Below are positions 11,102 to 21,367 of a stretch of DNA of 64,000 bases, piece after piece. The notes beneath the pieces were generated by a model. It worked only from the letters and a program-made list of their open reading frames with translations, did not search any database and was not told the DNA's origin. The position numbers and the translations under genes were made by a program. The stretch lies in assembly GCA_001936135.1 (NCBI GenBank), contig CP012816.1:2049501-2113500 (forward strand), written 5' to 3'. Every line of letters starts with the position of its first letter. Position 1 is the stretch's first letter. This stretch comes from Saccharomycopsis fibuligera x Saccharomycopsis cf. fibuligera (Eukaryota > Ascomycota > Saccharomycetes > Ascoideales > Saccharomycopsidaceae).

Positions 11102-13624
11102 CTTTTTGAAAGAGAGGAAATCAGAACCCTCAGGAAAAGGTTCGAACGCCGGCTGAGTTGGCGGCAATGGGGAACTGGTTGTTGTAGCGAGTGGATCCCC
11201 TTTGCAAGCTTTGTCGGCGCTTAGCGGTGGTGGGAGTAGCAGCGAGGCGGATAGAACACTGTCCCTGGGTGCTTGCAAGCTCGATTCGGCTGGAGCTGTG
11301 GTTTGGTTGCTGTCGAGAGAGGCCACTGAGGGACGGGTGCCAGCCAAGGTGGGTGGTTCGGTTCTTCTTGAGCTGGGCGAGTGGTGATCGTGCGCTGGAG
11401 TATGTTGAGAGAGGAAGCGCAAAGGTTAACAGCGCACTGGAAGCCAGACAGACTGCGGTTGTAGCGATGGTTGAAGAAAGGAAAAAAAGAGAGAAAAGAC
11501 AACAACAGGCGAGGCGAGGCGGGCGAGGCGAGCCCAACCACGGGTCACGTGAGCGAGATCACTGGGCCGCATTGTTGCACCGGTCACACAGCGTAGCACA
11601 ACGCCGCCGATCCTTTGAGGGATTGTGCTGTGGGATTGTGCTGTGGGCGTGTGTGTAGCACATCCCGAGATAGCGCCCATGGGATATGGGACGCTGTAGC
11701 GAGTCTGTCGCAGGCCCAGCGGCGCGGCCTGAGCGCCACTTGGGCGCGGCCTGAGCGCGGCCTGAGCGGAGCAGCGTGGCCTGGCGCTCAGCGTGGCGGC
11801 GGGCCCTCGACTGCTATAGCCGAGGCCGCGGCCAGCGGAAAGCGGCCAGCGGACAGTGGCCAGTGTCCAGAGGCGTAGGACGGTCGGTGTGCTACGAGAC
11901 CCAGCCATGTCCGGTGGATGTATACGGGAACGCCAGCAGGCGCTCCCAAAGATATACGTTGGCCGTTTTGAGTGTTTTTTGCAACGGCGTGTTCCGAATC
12001 GGTGCTTAAGCTTTGCTGTTTCCGGCTGTTTTCTCTGTCTAAATTAAGCACTGTATATGTGTATATGGATATATGTGTATATATACCCTTGCAAGACCGA
12101 CGCGCAGCCAGCGAACCCGAGGACAGAGAGACACCCCCTGCTGCCTGCGGCCTGCGGCCTGCCGCCGGCTGCCGGCCGCCGCCACCCCCCGCACCGCACC
12201 ACCGCTGGACATGCTGTCCGGGAGCTGCGGCAGCAGCCGGCAGTGTAACAATAGCTGGACCCAGTACGTGCTGGCGGACTACAGTTACCGTCGTCATCAC
12301 CCATCACTCATCACCCATCACTCATCGCTGCAACGTTTTGGTTGTACTGATCGCCGCGGCTGCTATATATAGCATAGCATCGCGCGTCCGCATCTGTGCC
12401 AGCCACCCTGCTTCCTCCACTGCCCTCGCGTCTCCCGGCGGCTGCCTTTGGCGGTGTGGTGTTTCTTTCAGCCCACACAGCATTGATTTGCGTTGAAGCT
12501 TGTAATGCCCCTCAAGAAGAGCTTGGTGCTACGTAGCAACTTTGGGGTTTCGGCCATTTTCGGCCACTGGCAGAACCGAAGTTCACTAGCCTATGGACAG
12601 CTTTGACGGCATGTAGGTCTTCTTCGCTAAAGCTTTGAAATTTATACACAATCAACAGATCATGTCACCTTTATGCTTTTCGACCCTGTGCAGCCTCTGA
12701 CGCTACCCCACTCTCTTGTGAACTTTAAGAGTTTCTACTGCCGCCTTTTCGTTTTCGAACAAGCGGACGCACAGTTCAGGAACTCCTCCATCGCTCCATC
12801 TGCGGTCCCCCATACTGTGTTCTGGCCCAGCCTGAGTTTTCCCCTTACCTTCAGCGTCTTCGGCGTACTTTCTTGGATGCTCTCCGCCTGTAAGCGCCGT
12901 TTCCTTTTCTGCTGTAGAATCCAGTCTAGCATCTGTGGATTTCCACTCATTCAACACGTTTCGCAGATCTTCGGCAGACCTCACTTCGCGATGTTTGTCA
13001 GGCTACTTCTCTAGCTTTTTCAATTAGCTCATCCGACCCGTTCGTTGTACAGGTGCTCTGGGAGAATTAACTGATCTGCCGTCCCTGTGTGGCTCCAAGC
13101 AAGCATGGCGTCTTGCGGGCCTTTCTCTTCTTGAAATCCTAAGCTTATCGTGCCGAGCTTCTTACAGGCCGTAGGAGCACCAATTGTTTCATGCTTTGCT
13201 TCTCCAGACTCTCTCAGCGTCTTACAAGCATTTTCGGTTTCCACTCATGTTGAAGTTCGACATCCGAAGGACTGCCTGCCCTGTCCTTGGTACCACCGCC
13301 CTCCTATCTTAGCCATGCTGCTCTATGCGCGTGTGTTGCCGCTCCCGCGCGGTCCCGCGCGCTGGCGCGCGCTGGCGCCGCGCGGCGCAGGCAAAGACGT
13401 GCCCGTCCGTAGCTTGCACTTTGGCTGGAGGGCCTTCGGCAGTCTGCAACCAGCATAGCACCGTTCAGCTTGTCCACTGTGCACGTCCGTCGCCATCGAC
13501 ATGCGCAGCGCACCGGAAACAAAAGCACGGACAAAAAAACAAAACAAAAAAAAAAAAAGATACCACACTGACAGGGCAAAGATGTCGAGTCGAGTCTCCG
13601 TCCTTTCCACTGCTACTGCTGCTC
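10832..13624. other. GC-rich gene-free region, divergent promoters
   Basis: About 2.8 kb between the divergent starts of the formin and the SNF2 gene. Much of it is GC-rich, notably 11,700-11,880 (repeated GCGGCCTGAGCG-like words) and 12,110-12,250. There is a T run at 11079-11101 and TCACCCATCAC-type repeats near 12,296-12,330. Open frames exist on both strands but their translations are Arg/Cys/Trp-rich and mutually overlapping, typical of chance frames in GC-rich DNA. A purine-rich segment on the minus strand, 12,480-13,300, contains two loosely similar blocks. I cannot assign a gene. Confidence 0.6.
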
Positions 13625-16600
13625 ATGGAAAAGCTCACAAACATTCTCAGCGCCCCGCAAAACCTTGTTCCTCTCGGCGTGCTTTATTTTTACGACCCTC
13701 CGCGCCTCAATCCGGGCGTTGATGCTCCCGACGGCTGGAAGTGGCTCACCTTGCCTGGCAACTACAACTTGACCCTTTTCTCGGTCAACGATGATCGCGG
13801 TGTCAGCCCCGACCTTAATCGTGGCCCCGGGGCAAACGACACTGCTAACGCTGACGCAAAAACACTTTCCAACATACTCATAGACTTGCGCTACTTGGTT
13901 GAGCGCTGCCATGTTAGAGCCACATACAAACAGTTCCCGTTGCTGCTGCTGCTGCCGCTGCCGCTGCCGCTGCTTCGCAACTCTGGCGACTCCGTCATTG
14001 CGGTGAGAGTCTACTCCATTCCTGCAGACTGCGATGGAGCAAGTGTCGTAGCGTCTCACAGGCAGCGGTACAAAAGAGGCAAAGGCGACCAGTGGCACGC
14101 GGGGAAATACAGGCGGATCATGGGCGACTTGATCAAAGTGTTGGACTACAGTGACAAGTCGTGGGCGGTCGAGTCACTAGCTGGCGTTTTCGCTGATAGT
14201 AGTGACCGCGGGAAACGCCACAAGGAGGTCTTGTTGTTTCCCTGCTTGCAGAGATGGCAACCTTTTTCTTCCAAGCAGATCAATAGCGGCCCGTACTTCA
14301 CCATTGGGATGTCGACCGACATGTCGGACCACGTACGGAGACTCACTCGCCACGAGCCAGTCGCCAGAAACACCCAGCATGGTTTGGCCACCGCAGCCAA
14401 CAATACAGGCACCGCAGAGTCGCGGTTGCTACAGATATACGACGCCGTTGATGTTCTGGAAGCCAGCAAGGCCCGCTTGCTACACGGCTCCCAGTCAGAT
14501 TACGAGGTGAACGAGCTAGCCGCCGAAGTGCTTGATGACGCCATCCCCGGCCTAAGGAGCACGCTTTACCAATACCAAAAAGAGTCTGTCTGCGAAATGC
14601 TAGCCAAGGAGGTAGCTCCGAGGGAGTGTTTGATGCCCAATATAGTTTCCTTCAGCATTGCGCCGAAAATTCAGAGCCTTGCTCAAGATGATGGCGAAAT
14701 GGCCCGCAAGAGTAATCGCGCCGACAGCGATGGTAGCGTGTATCTAGATTTGCGAGATTTGACATTCAAGCAATCTCCGGAACATTATGGACCCGTGCGA
14801 GGCGGAATTCTAGCAGAGAATATGGGCTTGGGCAAAACCTGTATCTGTTTGGCTCTCATATGTCTAACTAAGCATCAAGTCTCCACCATTCCTAGTATGT
14901 TGTATCCGGATGCCTCCTCCCCTACCTCAAGTAAAGGCGCGCCGCAAATCAAGTCGCTAGCCACGCTTTGCGCCGATGCAGTCAAAATAAATTCCATCCC
15001 CTGGAGGAAATACCTCGAATATTTGCCAAACTCGTGCACCAAGCTCCTCCAAACAAACCCAGCCAGCTTTCAAGTTCCCGCAGGTCTCTTCAACAACCGC
15101 CGCCAATCAGCGCGACTTTTTTCTGCCCAGCGCGCACACCCTGAGGACACCACTCTGTATCGCTATCAGCAACCGCAGACCAGAAAACTATACTTGTGCT
15201 CGACCACGCTAATTGTTGTGCCCAATAACTTATACTACCAGTGGATCTCTGAAATTAAAAAACATTGCATCGATGGAAGCCTTCTGGTATTGTACGTGCC
15301 GCATCATAATAAGTCCGTTAATGCAGATTACAAGTTTCCTAGTGCTTTGCAACTAATAAGGTATGACGTGGTACTTATGGGGACGTCTTCATTCATTACT
15401 GAGTTCGGTAACACGAGCCTCAGCTGTGAGGGTGGCGTTGCCACTTCGCCTCTCCGCAGTGTCTATTGGAAACGCTTTATTATCGATGAAGGCCATTCCA
15501 TGAGTTCTAAAATAACCAGACTTGCGCAAATGGTTGGCGAGTTGCATGCGGAAAGAAGATGGCTAGTTAGTGGTACGCCCACTTCGGGAATGACCGAATT
15601 GTATGTTACTGAGGAAGTCGACAACCCATCTGCTACCACTTCTATCGCGGTCCAAAAAGGCCCCAAGCAGACTGAAAACAAGAAAAAAACCAAGGGCGAA
15701 GAAGACGATGACCAAATTGCTTCTTTACAAGAAAACAACAATGACGGTACAGGTTTAGAAGGCGAAAAACAAGGATATGTCGTCAAGCGTAAATTCAACG
15801 CCAAAGACGACCTAGCCAAACTTGGTCTCATTATCTCAAATTTTTTCAAAGTTTCACCGTGGGCTCATGATTCATCATTATTCAGCAAAACCATCACTAA
15901 GCCATTCATTGCAAACACATACGGGTCCACCGAAAGTGTCACCAACTTACTTTCGCAGCTTGTCATTAGACACGCAATGGCGCATGTTGAATCAGACATC
16001 AAGTTGCCCATGTTGCGCCATCGTCCAGTTTTTCTTGAGCCTTCGTTCCACAACAAGCTCTCCATTAACTTATTCGTCGCGGTGCTAGCGGCAAACGCAG
16101 TGACTTCTGAGCGTGCTGATCAAGATTACATGTTTCATCCAGCGAATCGCGGCTCTTTGAAACGATTGATTACCAACTTGCAAAGGTCTACGTTCCATTG
16201 GGTTGGTTTTAGCATTAATGATATCGAGACTTTGGTGAAAATTTGCCAGTCTGCGTTAAATAAAAAAACCGAACTGCAAGGGCAAGGCGGTGAACACACA
16301 AATACAAATAAATTTTATTATTCGATAAACGATCGAGTATTGTTGACGAAATGCATAGAGGCTGCTAATGTTGCGTTGAGCAACAAACTATGGCGACTAA
16401 ATTCATCACTTCATGAGATGTCGTATTTTGTTAGCGGGTTGCCAAGAGTGTACTCAAAGAATTTTTGCGTGGACTATTTTGCCGAAAACCCAGATTCAAA
16501 GAATAATGATTGTATGGTTAGCGTATATCCGTACATGCAGTTAAACTCGATTCAGAACTTTTTTTTCAAGAACAGGTTTGTCAAAGATGAACAAACTTTG

Positions 16601-18322
16601 AAAGAGAGGATAAGATGGCATTCTAAATCGTTTTGGAAAAAATATTGGAAAAGCCAAGATAAAAAAATCAAGAAGTTTGTCAATAATAAGAATGAAGGTG
16701 AGGCGATTAATGCTGATTTGATCCTGAGTATTTCTGGTGTTGGCAAAAATGACAAGAATGGTGAAAATAGACAGAGTGATGCTAACGATTATTCCAATGT
16801 GACCCTCACTACTGGCCGAAAAAGAAAAAGAAGTATTGCTAGCAGTATCACTGGTAAAGACAGGGGGACCCCTACTTCCGCAGCTGTCCATCAGAGCACT
16901 ACCGAAGACAAAGCCAGCCACAGTTACAACAACACAATTAGTGCCAATAAGTTTGAACCCTTCCCTGGACGAGCCAGTTCTGACTCAAGTCTCTCCCCGT
17001 CAACAGCTCCGGCGGCCCTCAATACCACCAGCAACACCAATGCTAGTAATTGTAATCCACGAAATGCCAAAATAATAGGCACACTATCCGCCAAGTTGAG
17101 CTACTTGGCAGCAAGGCTACTAGACCATCACATCACTGGAACCAAAAGTATAATTTTCTATCAATTCGAAGATTCGGCGTACTATCTAGTGGAACTATTA
17201 GATCTATTAGGGTTGAATTACATCTTGTATAGTACTTCAATTCCTGTCCAGGAGCGTAATTCCAAACTTGTTGAATTTGACCAACATGGCAACAGTAATA
17301 ACCATATCAACAACAGGATGGAAAATTGCAAGAGCCAGGGTCACAGCACCGGAATAACCTTAATAATGGATTTGAAATTAGCGGCTCATGGTTTGACTAT
17401 CATTTCTGCCACAAGAATGTACTTCATAAGTCCCGTTTGGAAAAAAACCGTTGAGGCCCAAGCTATTAAGAGATGCCATAGAATTGGCCAGACTAGAGAA
17501 GTTATGGTGGAAACATTGATTTTGAAAGGAACATTAGAAGAGGAAATGTATCGGATTCGGATGCACGGTACTGAAAATAATAAGGATAAAAAAGATACTA
17601 GTAATGGTGTTGTTGATGAAAATCATAATGTTGATAAAGAAGCTAATAAAGAAGTAAAAATGGACGAAGAAGAAGATATCACAGGTGACGTTTATGACGA
17701 TCATGGCATGCAACAATACTTTGAATCCCATGCTTTTTTAGATCTAAACAACAGTTCTATAAACGACAGCAGCTGTCGAAGATTCGAGTACAGCGAGTTC
17801 CGGGCACCAGCGATAAACCAACAACAGCGCCTTATTGTTGATACTTCTGATGTTCCAGAATCAAACCTCTCCATTTGCGACAATCATGAAAAGATCGATC
17901 TTGAAGCAAGGAAAATTGAGAGATACATTGAAGAATTAGAAAATAGTAGTTATGGGTTGCTCAAACCAGTGGGCATCTTGGAAAAATATACAGCAGGGGA
18001 TGATGAAAAGAAGAACAAAAGGAAGAGTAACAAAAGAGCAAATGAAGGCAGTGGTGACAGTATCTGTAGTAACGGAAAATATGTTAGGAGGTGGGATGTG
18101 CCGCTATTTACACAAACAGCATTACAGAAGATTAATGAGCTGCAATTGAAGACAAAGACACTTATTAAGGAGGAGCAAGTTATTAATCAGAGCTTTGACG
18201 GGATCGACGATGATGACGCAGATAATGATAATGAAGAAGGGACATGGAAAGGGGGAAATTTGAAAAAGTTGAAGAATGCGGTGCGAAACCAAAACCCCTG
18301 GAAGAAGCTTCGGTTTGCTTGA
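13625..18322 (+). CDS. SNF2-family ATPase, Rad5/Rad16-like
   Basis: About 1,565 residues. The helicase core is split by long inserts: Walker A GGILAENMGLGKT near residue 393, where most relatives have DEMGLGKT; the Walker B box is DEGH (IIDEGHSM, near 620), typical of the Rad5/Rad16 branch; motif III is WLVSGTPTSG; the C-terminal lobe has IIFYQFEDSAYYLVELL and ends in the helicase motif IKRCHRIGQTREV near 1280. It would be a nuclear DNA translocase or chromatin/repair factor. I see no RING finger between the lobes, unlike Rad5, Rad16, Uls1 and Irc20; the Rad5/Rad16 placement is therefore only by motif. An upstream in-frame ATG at 13325 adds 100 Arg/Cys-rich residues across an A-rich leader, so I prefer ATG 13625. 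A CTG-rich stretch at about 13940-13970 reads Leu/Pro in the standard code but Ser/Pro if CUG is Ser. Confidence 0.85.
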   Translation: MEKLTNILSAPQNLVPLGVLYFYDPPRLNPGVDAPDGWKWLTLPGNYNLTLFSVNDDRGVSPDLNRGPGANDTANADAKTLSNILIDLRYLVERCHVRATYKQFPLLLLLPLPLPLLRNSGDSVIAVRVYSIPADCDGASVVASHRQRYKRGKGDQWHAGKYRRIMGDLIKVLDYSDKSWAVESLAGVFADSSDRGKRHKEVLLFPCLQRWQPFSSKQINSGPYFTIGMSTDMSDHVRRLTRHEPVARNTQHGLATAANNTGTAESRLLQIYDAVDVLEASKARLLHGSQSDYEVNELAAEVLDDAIPGLRSTLYQYQKESVCEMLAKEVAPRECLMPNIVSFSIAPKIQSLAQDDGEMARKSNRADSDGSVYLDLRDLTFKQSPEHYGPVRGGILAENMGLGKTCICLALICLTKHQVSTIPSMLYPDASSPTSSKGAPQIKSLATLCADAVKINSIPWRKYLEYLPNSCTKLLQTNPASFQVPAGLFNNRRQSARLFSAQRAHPEDTTLYRYQQPQTRKLYLCSTTLIVVPNNLYYQWISEIKKHCIDGSLLVLYVPHHNKSVNADYKFPSALQLIRYDVVLMGTSSFITEFGNTSLSCEGGVATSPLRSVYWKRFIIDEGHSMSSKITRLAQMVGELHAERRWLVSGTPTSGMTELYVTEEVDNPSATTSIAVQKGPKQTENKKKTKGEEDDDQIASLQENNNDGTGLEGEKQGYVVKRKFNAKDDLAKLGLIISNFFKVSPWAHDSSLFSKTITKPFIANTYGSTESVTNLLSQLVIRHAMAHVESDIKLPMLRHRPVFLEPSFHNKLSINLFVAVLAANAVTSERADQDYMFHPANRGSLKRLITNLQRSTFHWVGFSINDIETLVKICQSALNKKTELQGQGGEHTNTNKFYYSINDRVLLTKCIEAANVALSNKLWRLNSSLHEMSYFVSGLPRVYSKNFCVDYFAENPDSKNNDCMVSVYPYMQLNSIQNFFFKNRFVKDEQTLKERIRWHSKSFWKKYWKSQDKKIKKFVNNKNEGEAINADLILSISGVGKNDKNGENRQSDANDYSNVTLTTGRKRKRSIASSITGKDRGTPTSAAVHQSTTEDKASHSYNNTISANKFEPFPGRASSDSSLSPSTAPAALNTTSNTNASNCNPRNAKIIGTLSAKLSYLAARLLDHHITGTKSIIFYQFEDSAYYLVELLDLLGLNYILYSTSIPVQERNSKLVEFDQHGNSNNHINNRMENCKSQGHSTGITLIMDLKLAAHGLTIISATRMYFISPVWKKTVEAQAIKRCHRIGQTREVMVETLILKGTLEEEMYRIRMHGTENNKDKKDTSNGVVDENHNVDKEANKEVKMDEEEDITGDVYDDHGMQQYFESHAFLDLNNSSINDSSCRRFEYSEFRAPAINQQQRLIVDTSDVPESNLSICDNHEKIDLEARKIERYIEELENSSYGLLKPVGILEKYTAGDDEKKNKRKSNKRANEGSGDSICSNGKYVRRWDVPLFTQTALQKINELQLKTKTLIKEEQVINQSFDGIDDDDADNDNEEGTWKGGNLKKLKNAVRNQNPWKKLRFA

Positions 18323-18556
18323 ATGAAAAGAACGGCATTGTACGATGCGTAATGAGTGTACTTGAAATTTGTAGCGACTTTTTTCGTATACTTATACAAC
18401 CACTAATGCTGTATAATAGATAATAAACTTTGCGGCTTTAACCACACAAAATAAAACTCTAGTATATTGATTTTCAAACTAAGTCGAATTTATATTACAA
18501 TGTATAATATGAACATTACGGCACTGTTGTCATCACTAACCACCAATTGCAATTGT

Positions 18557-19916
18557 TCACACCTCTCGAACAATTAGTGTCCCGTCAGTAGAGCACGACA
18601 ACACTACATTTTCCACCGGATGCAAGTCCACATCCACTACTGTACCTTTATGGCCATACAACTTGCCAAGTAATTTTTGTGTTTCGAAATCCCACACTGC
18701 CACCGACTTGTCAGTCGATCCAGCAAAGACCAAGTTTTGCTTTTTCTTATTGCCGTTACTGAACTGTTTCAACTGGGCCCTAATTAGCAATTTTTCATCG
18801 TCTGCGGCACTAGCGTTGACTGTGGTGCCATCTTCTTGTTCAGTGATGTTGAAGAGGACCGGGTGTACTCTTTGTGCATCTCTCGGTAAGTTGGTGCCAG
18901 CATCGTACGCTCTTAATGTGCCATCCATGGACTGCGATACCAATATTGCGCTATAATCGTCGGCACTGTTATCACTGCTAGTGCCATTGCCATGGTTGCT
19001 GTTCATGGCCAATGACGTCACAGCATCAGAATGCGGTGTTTCTATTTGATAATATGGCTCACTTGGATTTCTCAAATCATAAGCGTGCACAGTTGGATCT
19101 ATTCCAGATGTGTAAACCAAACTTCCTGAAGAAGAGGAACCGCCGCCGGCGCTGTTTGAGTTTGCCGCAGCCACCGTGAGCAATGGATAATCGGTTTTGA
19201 TATCTGCCACATAACTCTTACTTCTGCTATCCCATATGCAAACATACCCATCGTCAGCCGCACTAGCCAACAAGTCACCGCCGTGGGAATTGCTATTGCT
19301 TGGCATTTGATAATAGCTGGGCAACCAAGTGACCTCGTTAACCGTGAGTTCGTGACCTTGAAACTTACGCAATCGTTTGCCTGTAGCTATATCCCAAAGA
19401 CCTACTGTTTTGTCCGCGCTAGCGGTGGCTATTGTCTCGCCATCGCTGGACCAACGCAAGGAGGTGATTGCACTTTTATGACCACTGAGCCTAGCGTAAT
19501 TCACCGGTATGCTGCTGCTGCCGCTGCTGCTGTTGTCATTGTCGGAGTAGGAGCTCTTTTCATCACTGTGGAGGATGCTGGTAAGTGGCGTATTCCATAG
19601 AAAGAGCTGTTTATCAGCACCACCGGAGGCAATTATTGACCCATCGGGACTGAACCGCGAAGCTAGAACAAAGCTGGAATGGCCCTCTAGTACAAGGGCG
19701 TCACTAATCAAGGACGAAGTGCGGTTTGCCTGACCCTGAAACGTTTGCTGACGGTTAGTAACTTGCCAGTAGCAACATCGTTAAGGTGGATGGACGCAAC
19801 TGCTAGAACACGCAGAGATTGGGCCGTGTCTGGCTAACAGAACTGCGGAAAATACGCACGTTTCGGGATACGTGGTCCTGGGGAGAACCGAGCTTCTGCC
19901 TTTTCACAAGAGACAT
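18557..19916 (-). CDS. U5 snRNP 40K-like WD-repeat protein (Spf38/Cwf17 type)
   Basis: Spliced gene, about 411 residues. Exon 1 is 19860-19916 (19 codons, basic, KRQKLGSP), exon 2 is 18557-19735. The intron starts GTGCGT and has TACTAAC shortly before its CAG end. Without splicing the long frame has no ATG. Seven WD repeats are visible, e.g. TASADKTVGLWD, SAADDGYVCIWD, SGIDPTVHAYDLR, SQSMDGTLRAYD and GSTDKSVAVWD, ending in CSTDGTLIVREV. The order and the last three repeats match SNRNP40 (human U5-40K, fission yeast Spf38), which binds Prp8 in the U5 snRNP. Ser/Gly/Asn-rich loops expand it beyond human length. It is distinct from the COMPASS subunit Swd3, which I considered first. It sits divergently from the ATPase inhibitor gene. 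Confidence 0.8.
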
Positions 19917-20282
19917 GGAGAAGCGATAGCGAGTGGCGCTGTGAAGAACGTTTTGAACTGTTTTGCTCACACATGGCGATGAGAAGCGGCAGCACGCACA
20001 CTTTGATTATTTATCAATTATTTTTCTGGATGGAAAAAAAAAAAAGTCCTGGGAGGAGCCAGCGGCGCGGGCGCAATGAGCGCAGCTGTCGGGGAAGCGC
20101 CTGCGGTCACAACATGAGCATCGGCAGCGGCAGGACAAGCAACAAGCGGCTGCCCCTGAGTTGTTCCACTACTTATTATATATATATATATATACAGAAC
20201 AGCTGGCTGGCAAGAAATGGAGCAAGCGCGTGTTAGCCAGATAACCACCAACACACACCACAGTTCTCAAATACACACCAAA
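19917..20282. promoter_or_regulatory. Divergent promoter, U5-40K-like gene / INH1
   Basis: A 366-bp divergent region. A TA repeat at 20177-20194 lies about 90 bp before the INH1 ATG and can serve as its TATA element. No other element is identified. Confidence 0.55.
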
Positions 20283-20713
20283 ATGCCTGTTGCATCCACC
20301 GCACACACCACTTTGATTCCCCGCGCCGCGCGTATATCCATGGCGCCGCTAGCCAGAGCAGCGGTTGGCAGTGCTAAGCGCGGCTACGCCGATGGCGACA
20401 CCGGCTCGTACACCAGACGCGACGGCTCCTCAGATTCGTTCAATGTAAGTGTACACTGTGGCCGCTGACGTTTGGCACAGACACGTCTGCTGCTCAGCGT
20501 CCGGTCAACTCTTTTTGTGTGTTCTGTGTCCACGCGAGTGGCATTACCAGGCGCTTTCTAACACACGCGAGCTAGAAACGGGAAAAGGCCATCGAGGACT
20601 TGTACGTGCGCCAACAGCAAGCACAGCAGTTGAAAAAGTTGAAGGACCAGTTGCAGAGCCTCAAGAAGCAGAGCGACACGCTAGAGAAAGAGCTCAACAA
20701 GATCGAGGAATGA
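20283..20713 (+). CDS. INH1: Mitochondrial F1F0-ATPase inhibitor IF1
   Basis: Spliced gene, 99 residues. Exon 1 is 20283-20444, the intron 20445-20575 (GTAAGT start, TTCTAAC branch about 10 nt before the TAG end), exon 2 is 20576-20713. The protein binds F1 when the matrix is acid and blocks ATP hydrolysis. Exon 1 supplies a basic mitochondrial targeting sequence ending near KRGYADG and the SDSF start of the inhibitory region; exon 2 gives KREKAIEDLYVRQQQAQQL, the conserved inhibitory helix, followed by a heptad-patterned coiled coil to the C-terminus. The length is slightly above budding-yeast Inh1. The joined phase is exact and the hallmark motif spans the junction, so the gene model is firm. 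Stf1, a paralogue with the same fold, is the alternative name. Confidence 0.93.
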
Positions 20714-21367
20714 GCATGGCTGCTCTCAGTTCCACCGCCCACGGCGTGCTGTGCGCCCTTGCGGTGCTACTCTCAGCGGCTTTTTCTTTTCTTTTTTTTT
20801 TTTTTCTTTTTCTTTTTGTTCTTTTGCTTTGCTAGCCAGTTACGTTAGGCGCCTTGCCGCGCTACTTTCCCTGGCTTACTTTGCTTTCAGTTTGCATATA
20901 GGACGGTCTATAGGTTTGCACTACTTGGAGTTTTCTGTTTCCAGTGTGTCTGATCTAGTCTTGTGTATCGAGACAACAGGCGCGGCGTAGTCTGCGAGCA
21001 AGCAGCGTCCGGCCGGCCTACAGCAACTTTACGCGCCCGCGCGCCCGCGCGCCCGCGGCTCTCAGGCCGCAGGCTGTCAAGGCGGAACCGCGGGATGCCG
21101 CGGGCGCAGTACGGCCAGACCAGCCTTAATTGTGCAAAGTCTCCGCGATATCTGCGCGGGTTCCAACATCGCCGCGATAATCTGTAGGCCGAGTGATATC
21201 GATGGCAGACGGAAACCCTCTTCGGGCCCAGGAGCTTCAGGAGCTTCAGGAGCTATATAAACACAAGCAGCAGCGCCCGGGAAAGCTCGTCTTGTCTGTT
21301 TGCTTGCTTGCTTGTTTGGTGGCCATCACACAGCACGACACGACACGACACGACACAGCACCACAAC
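20714..21367. promoter_or_regulatory. Intergenic, 3' of INH1 and promoter of the dioxygenase gene
   Basis: 654 bp. It holds a pyrimidine run near 20790-20815, an alternating CG-rich block near 21025-21055 (repeated GCGCGCCC), three CAGGAGCTT-like units near 21230-21253, a TATATAA box at 21254-21260 about 110 bp before the ATG, and ACGAC repeats in the leader (about 21337-21358). Confidence 0.6.

Noticed and set aside
11191-12496. Overlapping frames in the GC-rich island
   Set aside because: Both strands and several frames are open at once with Arg/Cys/Trp-rich text; no domain or splice-supported model.
13325-13624. 100-residue N-terminal extension of the SNF2 protein
   Set aside because: Arg/Cys-rich translation across an A-rich leader with no domain; ATG 13625 starts the protein-like text.
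18557-19711. WD-repeat gene as COMPASS subunit Swd3 starting at TTG 19711
   Set aside because: The frame lacks an ATG; a TACTAAC and acceptor upstream reveal a first exon, and the repeat text matches U5-40K rather than Swd3.
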